Below are positions 17,669-30,495 of a stretch of DNA of 64,000 nucleotides, piece after piece. Each line of letters begins with the position of its first letter. Position 1 is the first letter of the stretch. Under the pieces are notes generated by a model that saw nothing but the letters and a program-made list of their open reading frames with translations, was not told the origin of the DNA and made no database searches. This stretch comes from Pseudomonas sp. ML96 (GTDB lineage: Bacteria; Pseudomonadota; Gammaproteobacteria; Pseudomonadales; Pseudomonadaceae). Location: the NCBI RefSeq assembly GCF_000761545.1, contig NZ_JPMY01000002.1, positions 1-64,000 of the forward strand. The letters are read 5' to 3'. The translations under genes and the position numbers were made by a program.

Positions 17669-18154
17669 TCAGTGATGGTGGCCGCCTTCGCCATGGATGT
17701 GACCATGGGCGATCTCTTCGGCGTTGGCTTCACGCACGCTGACAACCTTGACCTGGAAGTTCAGGCGCTGGCCGGCCAGCGGGTGGTTGCCGTCGACGAT
17801 CACGTCGTCGCCGTCGATGTCGCGGATGGTGACGATCTGCATGCCGCCGTCCGGACCGGAAGCGTGGAACTGCATGCCAACGGCCAGTTCGTCGACGCCT
17901 TCGAACATGCTGCGGTTCAGGGTGGCAACCAGCTCGGCGCTGTATTCGCCGTAGGCTTCGGTCGGCTCGATGGCTACGCTCAGCTCGTCACCGGCCTGCT
18001 TGCCTTCCAGGGCCTTTTCCAGACCGACGATGATGTTGCCTGCACCGTGCAGGTACACCAGCGGGGCGCCGCCGGCGGAGCTGTCGATCACCTCACCGGC
18101 ATCGTTGGTCAGGGTATAGTCGATGGACACGGCCTTGTTGGCGGCGATCTGCAT
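17669..18154 (-). CDS. slyD: FKBP-type peptidyl-prolyl isomerase SlyD
   Basis: A cytosolic prolyl isomerase and chaperone that also binds nickel. The 161 residues show the FKBP core (about 1-70 and 125-145), the inserted-flap chaperone domain (about 76-120) and a metal-binding His-rich tail HGHIHGEGGHHH. The tail is far shorter than E. coli SlyD's but adequate for metal binding. The start at 18154 begins MQIAANKAVSIDYTL as in the family; the frame to 18355 is spurious because it runs through the divergent DUF3565 gene. Its start codon is only about 31 bp from that gene's start, so promoters must overlap coding sequence or be extremely compact. Confidence 0.93.
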   Translation of the reverse strand: MQIAANKAVSIDYTLTNDAGEVIDSSAGGAPLVYLHGAGNIIVGLEKALEGKQAGDELSVAIEPTEAYGEYSAELVATLNRSMFEGVDELAVGMQFHASGPDGGMQIVTIRDIDGDDVIVDGNHPLAGQRLNFQVKVVSVREANAEEIAHGHIHGEGGHHH

Positions 18155-18185
18155 GGAGGGACAACCTTTGCAAGAGAATGGAAAG

Positions 18186-18446
18186 GTGCCAAGTCTAACC
18201 GTCACGCCTGCCGAAAGCGACCGCAGCACTGACGGACGGGCCCGGCTGCTGGGTTTCCACCAGGACGAGGACGGCCACTGGGTGGCGGACCTGTCCTGCG
18301 GCCATACGCAGCACCTGCGCCACCAACCACCGTGGCAGAATCGAGCCTGGGTCACCGACCCCGAGCAGCGTCAGCGCCACCTGGGCCAGCCTTTCGCCTG
18401 TGGCTGGTGCGCCGCCGAACGGGTAGAGCACGTGGATAAGGAATAG
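18186..18446 (+). CDS. DUF3565 family small protein
   Basis: A protein of 86 residues with the DUF3565 pattern: [32 protein letters not shown] and a final GQPFACGWC. The conserved Cys and His residues (SCGHTQH, CGWC) suggest zinc binding. Function unknown. I prefer the GTG at 18186, with GGAAAG before it, because in-frame ATGs at 18123 and 18153 would place the start inside or at the slyD start. Its stop is 2 nt before the ackA start and carries the ackA ribosome site (AAGGA), so it is co-transcribed with ackA and pta. Confidence 0.78.
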   Translation: MPSLTVTPAESDRSTDGRARLLGFHQDEDGHWVADLSCGHTQHLRHQPPWQNRAWVTDPEQRQRHLGQPFACGWCAAERVEHVDKE

Positions 18447-18448
18447 TC

Positions 18449-19636
18449 ATGCCGGCACGCAATATCCTGGTCATCAACTGTGGCAGTTCGTCGATCAAGT
18501 TCGCCCTGGTCAACGAGGCCCATTCGCAGTTCACCCTGAGCGGCCTGGCCGAGCGCCTGGGCAGCCCGGATGCGGTGCTGCACTGGCAGCGCGGAGGCGA
18601 GAAGGACAGCCTGATGCTGCCCAACGGCGACCACCGCGCCGCGCTGCATCAACTGCTACCGCTGGTGCAGGGCGCCGCCGGTGGCAAGCTGCACGGCATC
18701 GGCCATCGCGTGGTGCATGGCGGCGAGCAGTTCACCGCCGCCTGCCGCATCGACGCCCACAGCCTGCAGGCAATCCGAGCCACCGCGCCACTGGCGCCGC
18801 TGCACAACCCGGCCAACCTGCAGGGCATCGAGGCGGCGCTCAAGCTGTTCCCCAATCTGACCCAGGTGGCAGTGTTCGACACTGCCTTCCACCAGAGCCT
18901 GCCCGAGCACGCCTACCGCTATGCGGTGCCGGAGCACCTGTACCGCGAGCACGGCGTGCGCCGCTATGGCTTCCACGGCACCAGCCACCGCTATGTCAGC
19001 CGCCGCGCGGCGGAGATGGCCGGGCTGTCCAGCGGCGACAGCAGCTGGCTGTCCGCGCACCTGGGCAACGGCAGCTCCACCTGCGCCATCGTCGACGGCC
19101 AGAGCCGCGACACCAGCATGGGCCTGACTCCGCTGGAAGGCCTGGTGATGGGCACCCGCAGTGGCGATGTCGACCCCAATCTGCACGGCCACCTGGCCCG
19201 CACCCTGGGCTGGAGCCTGGAACAGATCGACAGCATGCTGAACAAGGACAGCGGCCTGCTCGGCCTGTCCGGCCTGTCCAACGACATGCGCAGCCTGGAG
19301 CAGGCGCGCGAACAGGGCCACCCCGGCGCAACCCTGGCCATCGAGGTGTTCTGCTATCGCCTGGCCAAGTCGCTGGCCTCCATGAGCTGCGCCCTGCCCC
19401 AGCTCGACGGGCTGATCTTCACTGGCGGCATCGGCGAGAACTCGCCATTGATCCGCAGCAAGACGGTGGCGCACCTCAAGCTGTTCAATCTCGCCCTCGA
19501 CAAGGAGGCCAACGCCCGCTGCATCCGCGGCGTCGCCGGCGCCATCCAGGCCCACGGCCACCCACGGGTGCTGGTGGTGCCGACCAACGAGGAACGGCAG
19601 ATCGCCCTCGACACCCTGGCCCTGCTCACCGCCTGA
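18449..19636 (+). CDS. ackA: Acetate kinase
   Basis: Interconverts acetate and acetyl phosphate with ATP in the cytosol. The 395 residues contain the ASKHA-type start [12 protein letters not shown] (about 6-17), the [10 protein letters not shown] active-site block, [11 protein letters not shown], the [17 protein letters not shown] signature, and the C-terminal [14 protein letters not shown] sits at the end of the upstream DUF3565 gene. The following pta is 29 nt away, forming the standard acetate/pyruvate fermentation and overflow operon. In Pseudomonas this pathway supports anaerobic survival on pyruvate. Confidence 0.96.
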   Translation: MPARNILVINCGSSSIKFALVNEAHSQFTLSGLAERLGSPDAVLHWQRGGEKDSLMLPNGDHRAALHQLLPLVQGAAGGKLHGIGHRVVHGGEQFTAACRIDAHSLQAIRATAPLAPLHNPANLQGIEAALKLFPNLTQVAVFDTAFHQSLPEHAYRYAVPEHLYREHGVRRYGFHGTSHRYVSRRAAEMAGLSSGDSSWLSAHLGNGSSTCAIVDGQSRDTSMGLTPLEGLVMGTRSGDVDPNLHGHLARTLGWSLEQIDSMLNKDSGLLGLSGLSNDMRSLEQAREQGHPGATLAIEVFCYRLAKSLASMSCALPQLDGLIFTGGIGENSPLIRSKTVAHLKLFNLALDKEANARCIRGVAGAIQAHGHPRVLVVPTNEERQIALDTLALLTA

Positions 19637-19665
19637 CAGTGATCGGCAAGAACCAAGGAACGCCC

Positions 19666-21765
19666 ATGCATACCTTCTTCATCGCGCCCACCGGCTTCGG
19701 CGTCGGCCTCACCTCCATCAGCCTCGGCCTGGTCCGCGCCCTGCAGCGCGCCGGGCTGAAGGTCGGCTTCTTCAAGCCGATCGCCCAGCCGCATCCCGGC
19801 GATGCCGGCCCGGAGCGCTCCAGCGAACTGATCGCGCGTACCCACGGCCTGCTGCCACCGCGCTCGCTGCCGCTGACCCAGGTCGAGCGCATGCTCGGCG
19901 ACGGCCATCTCGACGAGCTGCTGGAAGAGATCGTCAGCCTGCACCAGCAGGCAGCCCAGGGCATGGACGTGCTGATCGTCGAGGGCATGGTGCCGACCCG
20001 GCATGCCAGCTACGCGGCGCGGGTCAACGTGCACCTGGCCAAGAGCCTGGACGCCGAGATCATCCTGGTCTCGGCACCCGAGGGCGAGGAGCCGGAGAAA
20101 CTCACCGAGCTGTCCGACCGCATCGAGATCCAGGCCCAGCTGTTCGGCGGCCCGCGCGATCCCAAGGTGATCGGCGTGATCCTCAACAAGGTGCGCCATC
20201 CCGAGGGCGTGGAAGCCTTCACCGAGGGCCTCAGCCAGCTCTCGCCGCTGCTGCGCAGTGGCGACTTCCGCGTGCTCGGCTGCATCCCCTGGCAGGACGA
20301 ACTGAACGCACCGCGTACCCGTGACGTGGCCGATCTGCTCGGCGCGCAGATCCTCAACGCCGGCGACTACGAACAGCGTCGGGTACAGAACATCGTGCTG
20401 TGCGCCCGCGCCGTGCCCAACACCGTGCAGCTGCTCAAGCCCGGCGTTCTGGTGGTCACCCCCGGCGACCGTGACGACATCATCATGGCCGCCAGCCTGG
20501 CTGCCATGAACGGCGTGCCGCTGGCCGGCCTGCTGCTGTGCAGCGACTTCCCGCCGGACGAGCGCATCCTCGAACTATGCCGCGGCGCCCTCCAGGGCGG
20601 CCTGCCGGTGCTGACGGTGAGCACCGGCTCCTACGACACGGCGACCAACCTCAACCGCATGAACAAGGAAATCCCGGTGGACGACCGCGAACGCGCGGAG
20701 AAGGTCACCGAGTTCGTCGCCGGGCACATCGATCTGGACTGGCTCAAGCAGCGCTGCGGTACCCCGCGCGAGCTGCGCCTGTCGCCGCCGGCGTTCCGCT
20801 ACCAGCTGGTGCGCCGCGCCCAGGCGGCGAACAAGCGCATCGTCCTGCCCGAAGGCAGCGAGCCGCGCACCGTGCAGGCCGCGGCCATCTGCCAGGCGCG
20901 CGGCATCGCCCGCTGCGTGCTGCTGGCCAAACCGGATGACGTGTTCAACGTGGCCAAGGCCCAGGGCATCGAGCTGCCGCCGGGGCTGGAAATCCTCGCC
21001 CCGGAGGTGATCCGCGAGCGCTACGTCGCGCCCATGGTCGAGCTGCGCAAGGGCAAGGGCCTCAACGAGCCCATGGCCCTCGCCCAGCTGGAAGACAGCG
21101 TGGTGCTGGGCACCATGATGCTGGCGCTGGACGAGGTCGACGGCCTGGTCTCCGGCGCCATCCACACCACCGCCAACACCATCCGCCCGGCCCTGCAGCT
21201 GATCAAGACGGCGCCCGGCTACAAGCTGGTGTCCTCGGTGTTCTTCATGCTCCTGCCGGACCAGGTGCTGGTGTATGGCGACTGCGCGGTGAACCCGGAC
21301 CCCAATGCCACCGAACTGGCCGAGATCGCCCAGCAGAGCGCCGCCTCCGCCGAAGCCTTCGGCGTGCCGGCGCGGGTGGCGATGATCAGCTACTCCACCG
21401 GCGACTCCGGCAGTGGCGCCGAGGTGGACAAGGTGCGCGAGGCCACCCGCCTGGCGCGCGAGGCCAACCCGGCCCTGCTGATCGACGGCCCGCTGCAGTA
21501 CGACGCCGCGGCCATCGCCAGCGTCGGCCGGCAGAAGGCGCCGAACAGCCCGGTGGCCGGCCGCGCCACGGTGTTCGTGTTCCCCGACCTGAACACCGGC
21601 AACACCACCTACAAGGCCGTGCAGCGCAGCGCCGACTGCGTCAGCGTCGGCCCCATGCTGCAGGGCCTGCGCAAGCCGGTGAACGACCTGTCGCGCGGCG
21701 CGCTGGTGGACGACATCGTCTACACCATCGCCCTCACTGCGATCCAGGCTGCGGCCAAGGGTTGA
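19666..21765 (+). CDS. pta: Phosphate acetyltransferase
   Basis: Makes acetyl phosphate from acetyl-CoA. The 699 residues show the long form: an N-terminal P-loop-like domain (APTGFGVGLTSISLG), a DRTGG domain in the middle, and the C-terminal PTA/PTB catalytic domain from about residue 385 (NKRIVLPEGSEPRT; SYSTGDSGSG near residue 580). The start at 19666 (MHTFFIAPTG) is preceded by AAGGA; the in-frame GTG at 19639 has no site. A hairpin without a U run (21781-21808) follows the stop. It pairs functionally with ackA just upstream. Confidence 0.95.
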   Translation: MHTFFIAPTGFGVGLTSISLGLVRALQRAGLKVGFFKPIAQPHPGDAGPERSSELIARTHGLLPPRSLPLTQVERMLGDGHLDELLEEIVSLHQQAAQGMDVLIVEGMVPTRHASYAARVNVHLAKSLDAEIILVSAPEGEEPEKLTELSDRIEIQAQLFGGPRDPKVIGVILNKVRHPEGVEAFTEGLSQLSPLLRSGDFRVLGCIPWQDELNAPRTRDVADLLGAQILNAGDYEQRRVQNIVLCARAVPNTVQLLKPGVLVVTPGDRDDIIMAASLAAMNGVPLAGLLLCSDFPPDERILELCRGALQGGLPVLTVSTGSYDTATNLNRMNKEIPVDDRERAEKVTEFVAGHIDLDWLKQRCGTPRELRLSPPAFRYQLVRRAQAANKRIVLPEGSEPRTVQAAAICQARGIARCVLLAKPDDVFNVAKAQGIELPPGLEILAPEVIRERYVAPMVELRKGKGLNEPMALAQLEDSVVLGTMMLALDEVDGLVSGAIHTTANTIRPALQLIKTAPGYKLVSSVFFMLLPDQVLVYGDCAVNPDPNATELAEIAQQSAASAEAFGVPARVAMISYSTGDSGSGAEVDKVREATRLAREANPALLIDGPLQYDAAAIASVGRQKAPNSPVAGRATVFVFPDLNTGNTTYKAVQRSADCVSVGPMLQGLRKPVNDLSRGALVDDIVYTIALTAIQAAAKG

Positions 21766-21780
21766 GCGCACCGCAGCACC

Positions 21781-21808
21781 GAGGCCCGCGCTACCTGGCG
21801 TGGGCCTC
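21781..21808 (+). terminator. Hairpin after pta
   Basis: Eleven-base arms GAGGCCCGCGC / GCGTGGGCCTC with one G-U pair and a 6-nt loop, 15 nt after the pta stop. There is no U run, so it may stabilise the 3' end or need Rho. The rest of the gap to 22059 holds no gene I can support. Confidence 0.45.
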
Positions 21809-22059
21809 AGAGCGGCATATCAGCCAAGGGAAAAGCCACCTGCGAGGCGACATCCGCCACAGTCTGTGAGCTAGAATTCGCGCGCCCGGCGCGGATGGCG
21901 ACGCTTGCCTGGAGCGACCCAGCGGTCAGCACCAGCACTTGCCGTTCAGTGTACAAGCGTTAACCTTGGCGCCGGACCGACTTGCCGCAGGGAGTGCTGC
22001 AGGTATCTCGACCGTACGGGGCGCAGAGAAAGCCCCCAGACCAGGAGCCTTTCGAGCCC

Positions 22060-22968
22060 ATGCTGCATTTTCTGCCTGCCCCGCTGCGTGGCGTCATCAG
22101 CGCCCTGCTGCTGGCCCTCAACACCCTGATCTGCTGCTGGCCGCTGTTCGCCGTAGCCCTGCTCAAGCTGCTGCTGCCGATCCCGCCGATTCAGCGCGGA
22201 TTGCGCTTCGTGATGCACGGCATCGCCGAGTTCTGGATCGGCTTCAACAAGTTCTGGATGCGCCTGGTGCGCGACACCCAGTGGGACGTCGAGGGCATCC
22301 AGGGCCTGGACATGCGCCACTCCTACCTGGTCACCAGCAATCACCAGAGCTGGGTGGACATCCTGGTGCTGCAATACCTGCTCAACCGCCGCATGCCGCT
22401 GCTCAAGTTCTTCCTCAAGCAGGAGCTGATCTGGGTGCCGGTGATCGGCCTGTGCTGGTGGGCGCTCGAGTTCCCGTTCATGAAGCGCTACAGCAAGGAA
22501 TACCTGGCCAAGTACCCGGAGAAGCGCGGCCAGGACCTGGCCACCACGCGCAAGGCCTGTGCGCGCTACAAGAGCAATCCGGTGTCGGTGTTCAACTTCC
22601 TCGAAGGCACCCGCCTGACCCCGCAGAAACACGCTCAGCAGAACTCGCCGTTCAAGTACCTGCTCAAGCCCAAGGCCGGCGGCATCGCCTTCGTACTGGA
22701 CGCAATGGGCGAACAGCTGGATGCCATCGTCAACGTCACCATCCACTATCCGGGCGGTAATCCTGGCTTCTGGGACCTGCTCTCCGGCAATGTCGGCGAG
22801 GTGGTGGTGCGCTTCGACAAGCTGGCCATTCCCGCCGAGTTCATCGGTCGCAACTACGACCAGGACGAGGAATACCGCCTGCGCTTCCAGCAGTGGGTCA
22901 ACCAGCTGTGGGAAGCCAAGGACGCCCAGCTGGAGCAGCTGCACCAGCAGTATCCGGGGCGTAGCTAG
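22060..22968 (+). CDS. YihG-like lysophosphatidic acid acyltransferase
   Basis: A membrane-bound PlsC-type acyltransferase of 302 residues acylating lysophosphatidic acid or related lysolipids. It has an N-terminal membrane segment (about 12-42), the catalytic HX4D motif His95 to Asp100 in NHQSWVD, and the EGTR motif at 182-185 in FLEGTRLT. The long conserved stretches (KFFLKQ, LIWVPVIGL, FMKRYSKEYL) match E. coli YihG better than PlsC. The ATG at 22060 has CAGGAG before it; the frame from 21982 lacks a site. It is a single gene after pta, convergent with the GGDEF/EAL gene 4 nt away. The acyl chain preference is unknown. Confidence 0.88.
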   Translation: MLHFLPAPLRGVISALLLALNTLICCWPLFAVALLKLLLPIPPIQRGLRFVMHGIAEFWIGFNKFWMRLVRDTQWDVEGIQGLDMRHSYLVTSNHQSWVDILVLQYLLNRRMPLLKFFLKQELIWVPVIGLCWWALEFPFMKRYSKEYLAKYPEKRGQDLATTRKACARYKSNPVSVFNFLEGTRLTPQKHAQQNSPFKYLLKPKAGGIAFVLDAMGEQLDAIVNVTIHYPGGNPGFWDLLSGNVGEVVVRFDKLAIPAEFIGRNYDQDEEYRLRFQQWVNQLWEAKDAQLEQLHQQYPGRS

Positions 22969-22972
22969 AGGT

Positions 22973-25123
22973 TCAGAGCACCCGCGGCGGCTCGTCGGGC
23001 CGCCAGGTGCTCCAGTCCAGGCGCTGCGGGAAGTTGCCGGCCCGCGCGGTGGACAACCCCGGCGCCACCAGGAAGCCCTGCATGGTGGTGCAACGATGGG
23101 CGATCAGCCAGTCGCGCTGCTCCAGGGTTTCCACGCCTTCGGCGATCACCTCCAGGCCCAGGTGATGGCCGAGGTCGATGATGGTGCTGACGATCGCCGC
23201 ATCCTTCGGCGAATCCAGCATGTTGGCCACGAACAGGCGATCGATCTTCAGCGTGTCCAGCTCGAAGTGACGCAGGTAAGCCAGCGACGAATAGCCGGTA
23301 CCAAAATCATCGATGGCGATGCGCACGCCCAGCGCACGCAACTGGCGTAGCTGCTCGCGGGTGTTGTCGAGGTCCTGCATCAGCGCGCCCTCGGTCACCT
23401 CCACTTCCAGCTGCGCCGGGTTCAGCCCGTGCGCCTCCAGCACCCGGCGCAGGTCCTCCACCAGTTGCGGCGTACCAAACTGCACCGGGCTGACGTTGAG
23501 GCTGAGCAGCAGCTGCTCGCCAAACTGCGGCTGCCAGGCCCGGCACTGGCGGATGCCCTGGTTGAAGATCCAGTCGCCCAGGCGATTGATCAGGCGCGTC
23601 TCCTCCAGCAGCGGAATGAACACGCCGGGCGAGATGGTGCCGGCCACCCGGTGTTCCCAGCGCAGCAGCGCCTCGAAGCCACGCAGGCGGCCGCTGGCGA
23701 GGTCGATCTGCGGCTGGTAGACCAGCACGAAATCGTCCTTCTCGATGGCATTGCGCAGGCTCTCCTCGAGCATCAGTCGCGAGCGCGCGCGGCCGTTCAT
23801 CTCCGGCGAGAAGAAGCGGTACTGCTGGCGCCCGGCGCGCTTGGCCTCGTACATGGCCATGTCGGCAGAGCGCAGCAGGCCGTCCACCGAGGTCCCGCAC
23901 TCCGGATAGCAGGCGATGCCGATGCTGGCGCCCAGGGTGAACTCGATGCCGTCCAGCTTGTGCCGCACCGACACCAGTTCGATCAGCTTCTCCGCCACCC
24001 GCGCCGCATCTTCGGGATGGTCGAGAGTATCGAGCAGCGCGGTGAACTCATCGCCGCCCATGCGCGCGACTATGTCGTAAGGCCGCAGGCAGTGCTTCAG
24101 CTGCTCGCCGACCTTGCGCAGGATCTGGTCACCGGCATCGTGGCCGAGCGAGTCGTTGATGCGCTTGAAACCATCCAGGTCCAGATAGAGCACGGCCATG
24201 CGCTTGCCGTTGCGGTCGACCCGCGACAGCGCCGTCTCCAGCGCCTGGTAGAAGCCGCGGCGGTTGTACAGCCCGGTCAGCGCATCGGTGACCGCCTGGG
24301 ATTCGAGCTGGGCGTGCAGGTTGCGCACCACCGACATGTCCAGGGCGATCAGCACCATGGAATTCTGGTATTGCGGCAGTGGCGAACAGGACAGTGCCGC
24401 CGGCATCAGCGCGCCGTCCAGGGTGCTCAGCACAGCGTCGTGCAAGCGGTAGGTCTGGCCCTTGCGCCAGTGCTGGTAGAACTCGCTCTGCTGCCATTCC
24501 TCCGGCATCTCAGGCGAGCGCAGGTGCGACAGCAGCGCACTGCCCTGCAAATCCTCCACCGCACCATGGAGCATCTGCGCCATGGCCGGGTTGGCGAAAC
24601 GGATGATGCCGTCCTGGTCGATCACCAGGATGCCCTCGGAGGCGTTGTCCAGCACCGAGGCGTTGAAGGCCCGTTCGCGATCCAGCTGCTGGGTCAGCTG
24701 CAGCAGCTCATGGCGATGGCGCTCCTGCTCCAGCAGGGTGCCGATCTTGTGCTTGAGCACCGTGGGATCGAACGGTTTGAGGATGAAGTCCATCGCACCG
24801 ATGGCGTAGCCGCGCAGCACCGATTCCTCGGTATGAGCGATGGCGGAGAGGAAGATGATCGGCGTGTGCCGGGTGTGCGGGCTGCCGCGCATCAGGCGGG
24901 CCACCTCGAAGCCATCCATGTGCGGCATCTGCACGTCGAGCAGGACCAGGCCGACGTCCTCGTCCATCATGCAGCGCAGCGCCGCCTCGCCGGAGTTGAC
25001 CGTGCGCACGTTCCATTCGCCGTTGTCGAGCAGGGCCTCCATGGCCACCAGGTTCTCCTCACGGTCGTCGACCACCAGCAGAATCTGCCCGTTGCTCTCC
25101 ATCTTGCGCTGCGGCTGCGCCAT
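22973..25123 (-). CDS. REC-PAS-GGDEF-EAL cyclic di-GMP signalling protein
   Basis: A soluble response regulator of 716 residues with dual cyclic di-GMP domains. The receiver domain (about 10-125) has phosphoacceptor Asp63 in LLDVQMPHMDG and a conserved KPFD lysine. A PAS domain follows (about 150-250), then GGDEF (about 280-435) with intact GGDEF, and EAL (about 455-705) with EALLRW, the DDFGTGYSSL metal loop, KIDR and AEGVET. Both synthesis and hydrolysis are possible; the net activity cannot be read from sequence. The ATG at 25123 has the very strong site GGGAGGAGGG. The gene lies 14 nt after the hybrid kinase gene, so the kinase is its likely phosphodonor. Confidence 0.92.
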   Translation of the reverse strand: MAQPQRKMESNGQILLVVDDREENLVAMEALLDNGEWNVRTVNSGEAALRCMMDEDVGLVLLDVQMPHMDGFEVARLMRGSPHTRHTPIIFLSAIAHTEESVLRGYAIGAMDFILKPFDPTVLKHKIGTLLEQERHRHELLQLTQQLDRERAFNASVLDNASEGILVIDQDGIIRFANPAMAQMLHGAVEDLQGSALLSHLRSPEMPEEWQQSEFYQHWRKGQTYRLHDAVLSTLDGALMPAALSCSPLPQYQNSMVLIALDMSVVRNLHAQLESQAVTDALTGLYNRRGFYQALETALSRVDRNGKRMAVLYLDLDGFKRINDSLGHDAGDQILRKVGEQLKHCLRPYDIVARMGGDEFTALLDTLDHPEDAARVAEKLIELVSVRHKLDGIEFTLGASIGIACYPECGTSVDGLLRSADMAMYEAKRAGRQQYRFFSPEMNGRARSRLMLEESLRNAIEKDDFVLVYQPQIDLASGRLRGFEALLRWEHRVAGTISPGVFIPLLEETRLINRLGDWIFNQGIRQCRAWQPQFGEQLLLSLNVSPVQFGTPQLVEDLRRVLEAHGLNPAQLEVEVTEGALMQDLDNTREQLRQLRALGVRIAIDDFGTGYSSLAYLRHFELDTLKIDRLFVANMLDSPKDAAIVSTIIDLGHHLGLEVIAEGVETLEQRDWLIAHRCTTMQGFLVAPGLSTARAGNFPQRLDWSTWRPDEPPRVL

Positions 25124-25137
25124 CTGGCCCTCCTCCC

Positions 25138-28890
<3,753 letters not shown>

Positions 28891-29042
28891 GGGGTCTCCT
28901 GTTCCTTCGCCGGCACGCGTGCCGGGCTCCCCCGAGACGTGGCGACTCACGCGCAGCGCTCCGCGCGTCAACTGGGAGTGTAGTCAGGTTTTTTCCAGGG
29001 TCTCTCCACACGACAGACGGCACTTGGCCATCATCAGAAACA

Positions 29043-29068
29043 CGAAAGGCCCCGCGTGGGGCCTTTCG
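29043..29068 (-). terminator. Terminator after the OmpA-like lipoprotein
   Basis: Perfect 11-bp arms CGAAAGGCCCC / GGGGCCTTTCG with a GCGT loop, 18 nt after the leftward stop. The U run is short. Confidence 0.8.
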
Positions 29069-29086
29069 GTGTGCATCAGCCTGCGC

Positions 29087-29770
29087 TTATTGCGCGCCAG
29101 GCAGCGGGCGCAAGGTGACTTCGACGCGGCGGTTCTGCGCACGGCCATCGGCCGTGGCGTTGCTGGCCACCGGCTGATCCGGGCCGGCGCCACGGGTACT
29201 GAGACGCGAGGCATCGACGCCCTGGGCCATCAGGTAGTTGGCCACGCTCTGCGCGCGGCGCTGCGACAGGCCCACGTTATAGGCGTGGTTGCCGGTGCTA
29301 TCGGTGTGGCCGACGATCTCGATGCTGTTCTGGTTGTACTGCCGGAACGAGGTAGCCAGGTTGTTCAGCGGGTTGTAGAAGCTGCTGGCAATGTCCGCGG
29401 AGTCGGTGGCGAAGGTGATGTTGCCGGGCATGATCAGTTGGATGGTGTCGCCCTGGCGCTGCACTTCCACGCCGGTGCCTTCCATACTGCGGCGCAGCTC
29501 TTCTTCCTGCTTGTCGGCGTAATAGCCGTAACCGGCACCAGCGGCGCCGGCCACCGCGGCGCCGATCAGCGCACCCTTGCCGCGGTTGTCGTGGTTGATC
29601 GCGGCACCGGCCACGGCGCCAGCCAGGGCACCGAGGCCACCGTACTTGGCGGTCTTGCTCATGCCACCGGAGCTCTGCTGGCTCTGGTTGTCATAGGGAT
29701 TCTGCGAGGCACAGCCAGTCAGCAGCGCCAACAGCAGTGCGGCGAGAGTCAGGCGTGAAGGGGTATACAT
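29087..29770 (-). CDS. OmpA-family lipoprotein (YiaD-like)
   Basis: An outer-membrane lipoprotein of 227 residues that anchors to peptidoglycan. It has a lipoprotein signal peptide with lipobox LLTGC (Cys20), a glycine-zipper segment (about 40-90, GGLGALAGAVAGAA and ALIGAAVAGAAGAGYGYYAD), and an OmpA-like peptidoglycan-binding domain (about 110-225). The binding residues lie in IEIVGHTDSTG, LSQRRAQSVANYL and AQNRRVEV. CAGGAG precedes the ATG at 29770. It lies alone between the sensor kinase and the metallo-hydrolase; the order matches PA0833 in memory. YiaD-type proteins contribute to envelope stability. Confidence 0.92.
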   Translation of the reverse strand: MYTPSRLTLAALLLALLTGCASQNPYDNQSQQSSGGMSKTAKYGGLGALAGAVAGAAINHDNRGKGALIGAAVAGAAGAGYGYYADKQEEELRRSMEGTGVEVQRQGDTIQLIMPGNITFATDSADIASSFYNPLNNLATSFRQYNQNSIEIVGHTDSTGNHAYNVGLSQRRAQSVANYLMAQGVDASRLSTRGAGPDQPVASNATADGRAQNRRVEVTLRPLPGAQ

Positions 29771-29850
29771 GTGGGTTACTCCTGAAGCGGGGTTACCAGT
29801 CGGACGGACCGGCAACAGGTTAGAGCGAAGCGGCGCGGAAAGATTCCCCG

Positions 29851-30495
29851 TCAGGCGCGGATGAAGGGGTTCTCGCGCATCTCGTCACCCAGGCGAGTGT
29901 CCGGGCCGTGGCCGGTGACCACAGTGGCGTCTTCATCCAGAGTGTAGAGGCGCTTGATTGAGCGCTCGATGGTGGCGTAGTCGCCGCCCCACAGGTCGGT
30001 GCGACCGATACCGCGACGGAACAGGGTGTCGCCGGCGATCAGCAGCTTGGCCTCGGCGAACCAGAAGCTGGTGGAGCCCGGCGTATGTCCCGGTGTGTGC
30101 AGGGCCACGCCGCAGCCACAGGCCAGTTCCTCGTCATCGGCCAGCCACTGGTCCGGCGCCGGCACCGGGGTATAGGGCACGCCGAACATGCGGCACTGCA
30201 TCTCCAGGTTGTCCCAGAGGAACTGGTCATCCTTGTGCAAGTGCAGGGTGGCGCCAGTCTTCTCCTTCATCTGCCCGGAAGCCAGGAAGTGATCCAGATG
30301 CGCATGGGTGTGGATGATGCTGACCACCTTGAGCCCATGAGCCTCCAGGCGCGTCATGATCAACTCGGGGTTGCCGCCCGGGTCGACGACGATGGCCTTC
30401 TTCGTCACCGGATCGCCGATGATGGTGCAGTTGCACTGCAACGGGCCGACGGGGAAGGTTTCACGGATCAGGCTGGGTTGCGGGCTGGCGGTCAT
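29851..30495 (-). CDS. MBL-fold metallo-hydrolase (YcbL/GloB-like)
   Basis: A cytosolic binuclear-zinc hydrolase of 214 residues. The metal motif HTHAHLDH gives His62, His64, Asp67 and His68; further ligands lie in TPGHTPGS, AGDTLF and VTGHGPDT. It lacks the C-terminal substrate-binding domain of true glyoxalase II, as in the YcbL type II class. The substrate may be S-lactoylglutathione or another thioester. Its ATG overlaps the AraC gene's TGA by 4 bp, implying translational coupling, which is unusual for a regulator and an enzyme unless both serve one response. Confidence 0.88.
   Translation of the reverse strand: MTASPQPSLIRETFPVGPLQCNCTIIGDPVTKKAIVVDPGGNPELIMTRLEAHGLKVVSIIHTHAHLDHFLASGQMKEKTGATLHLHKDDQFLWDNLEMQCRMFGVPYTPVPAPDQWLADDEELACGCGVALHTPGHTPGSTSFWFAEAKLLIAGDTLFRRGIGRTDLWGGDYATIERSIKRLYTLDEDATVVTGHGPDTRLGDEMRENPFIRA

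Noticed and set aside
21809-22059. Promoter or small gene before the YihG-like gene
   Set aside because: A TTGCCG / TTAACC pair with 15-bp spacing is too poor to call, and no frame has support.
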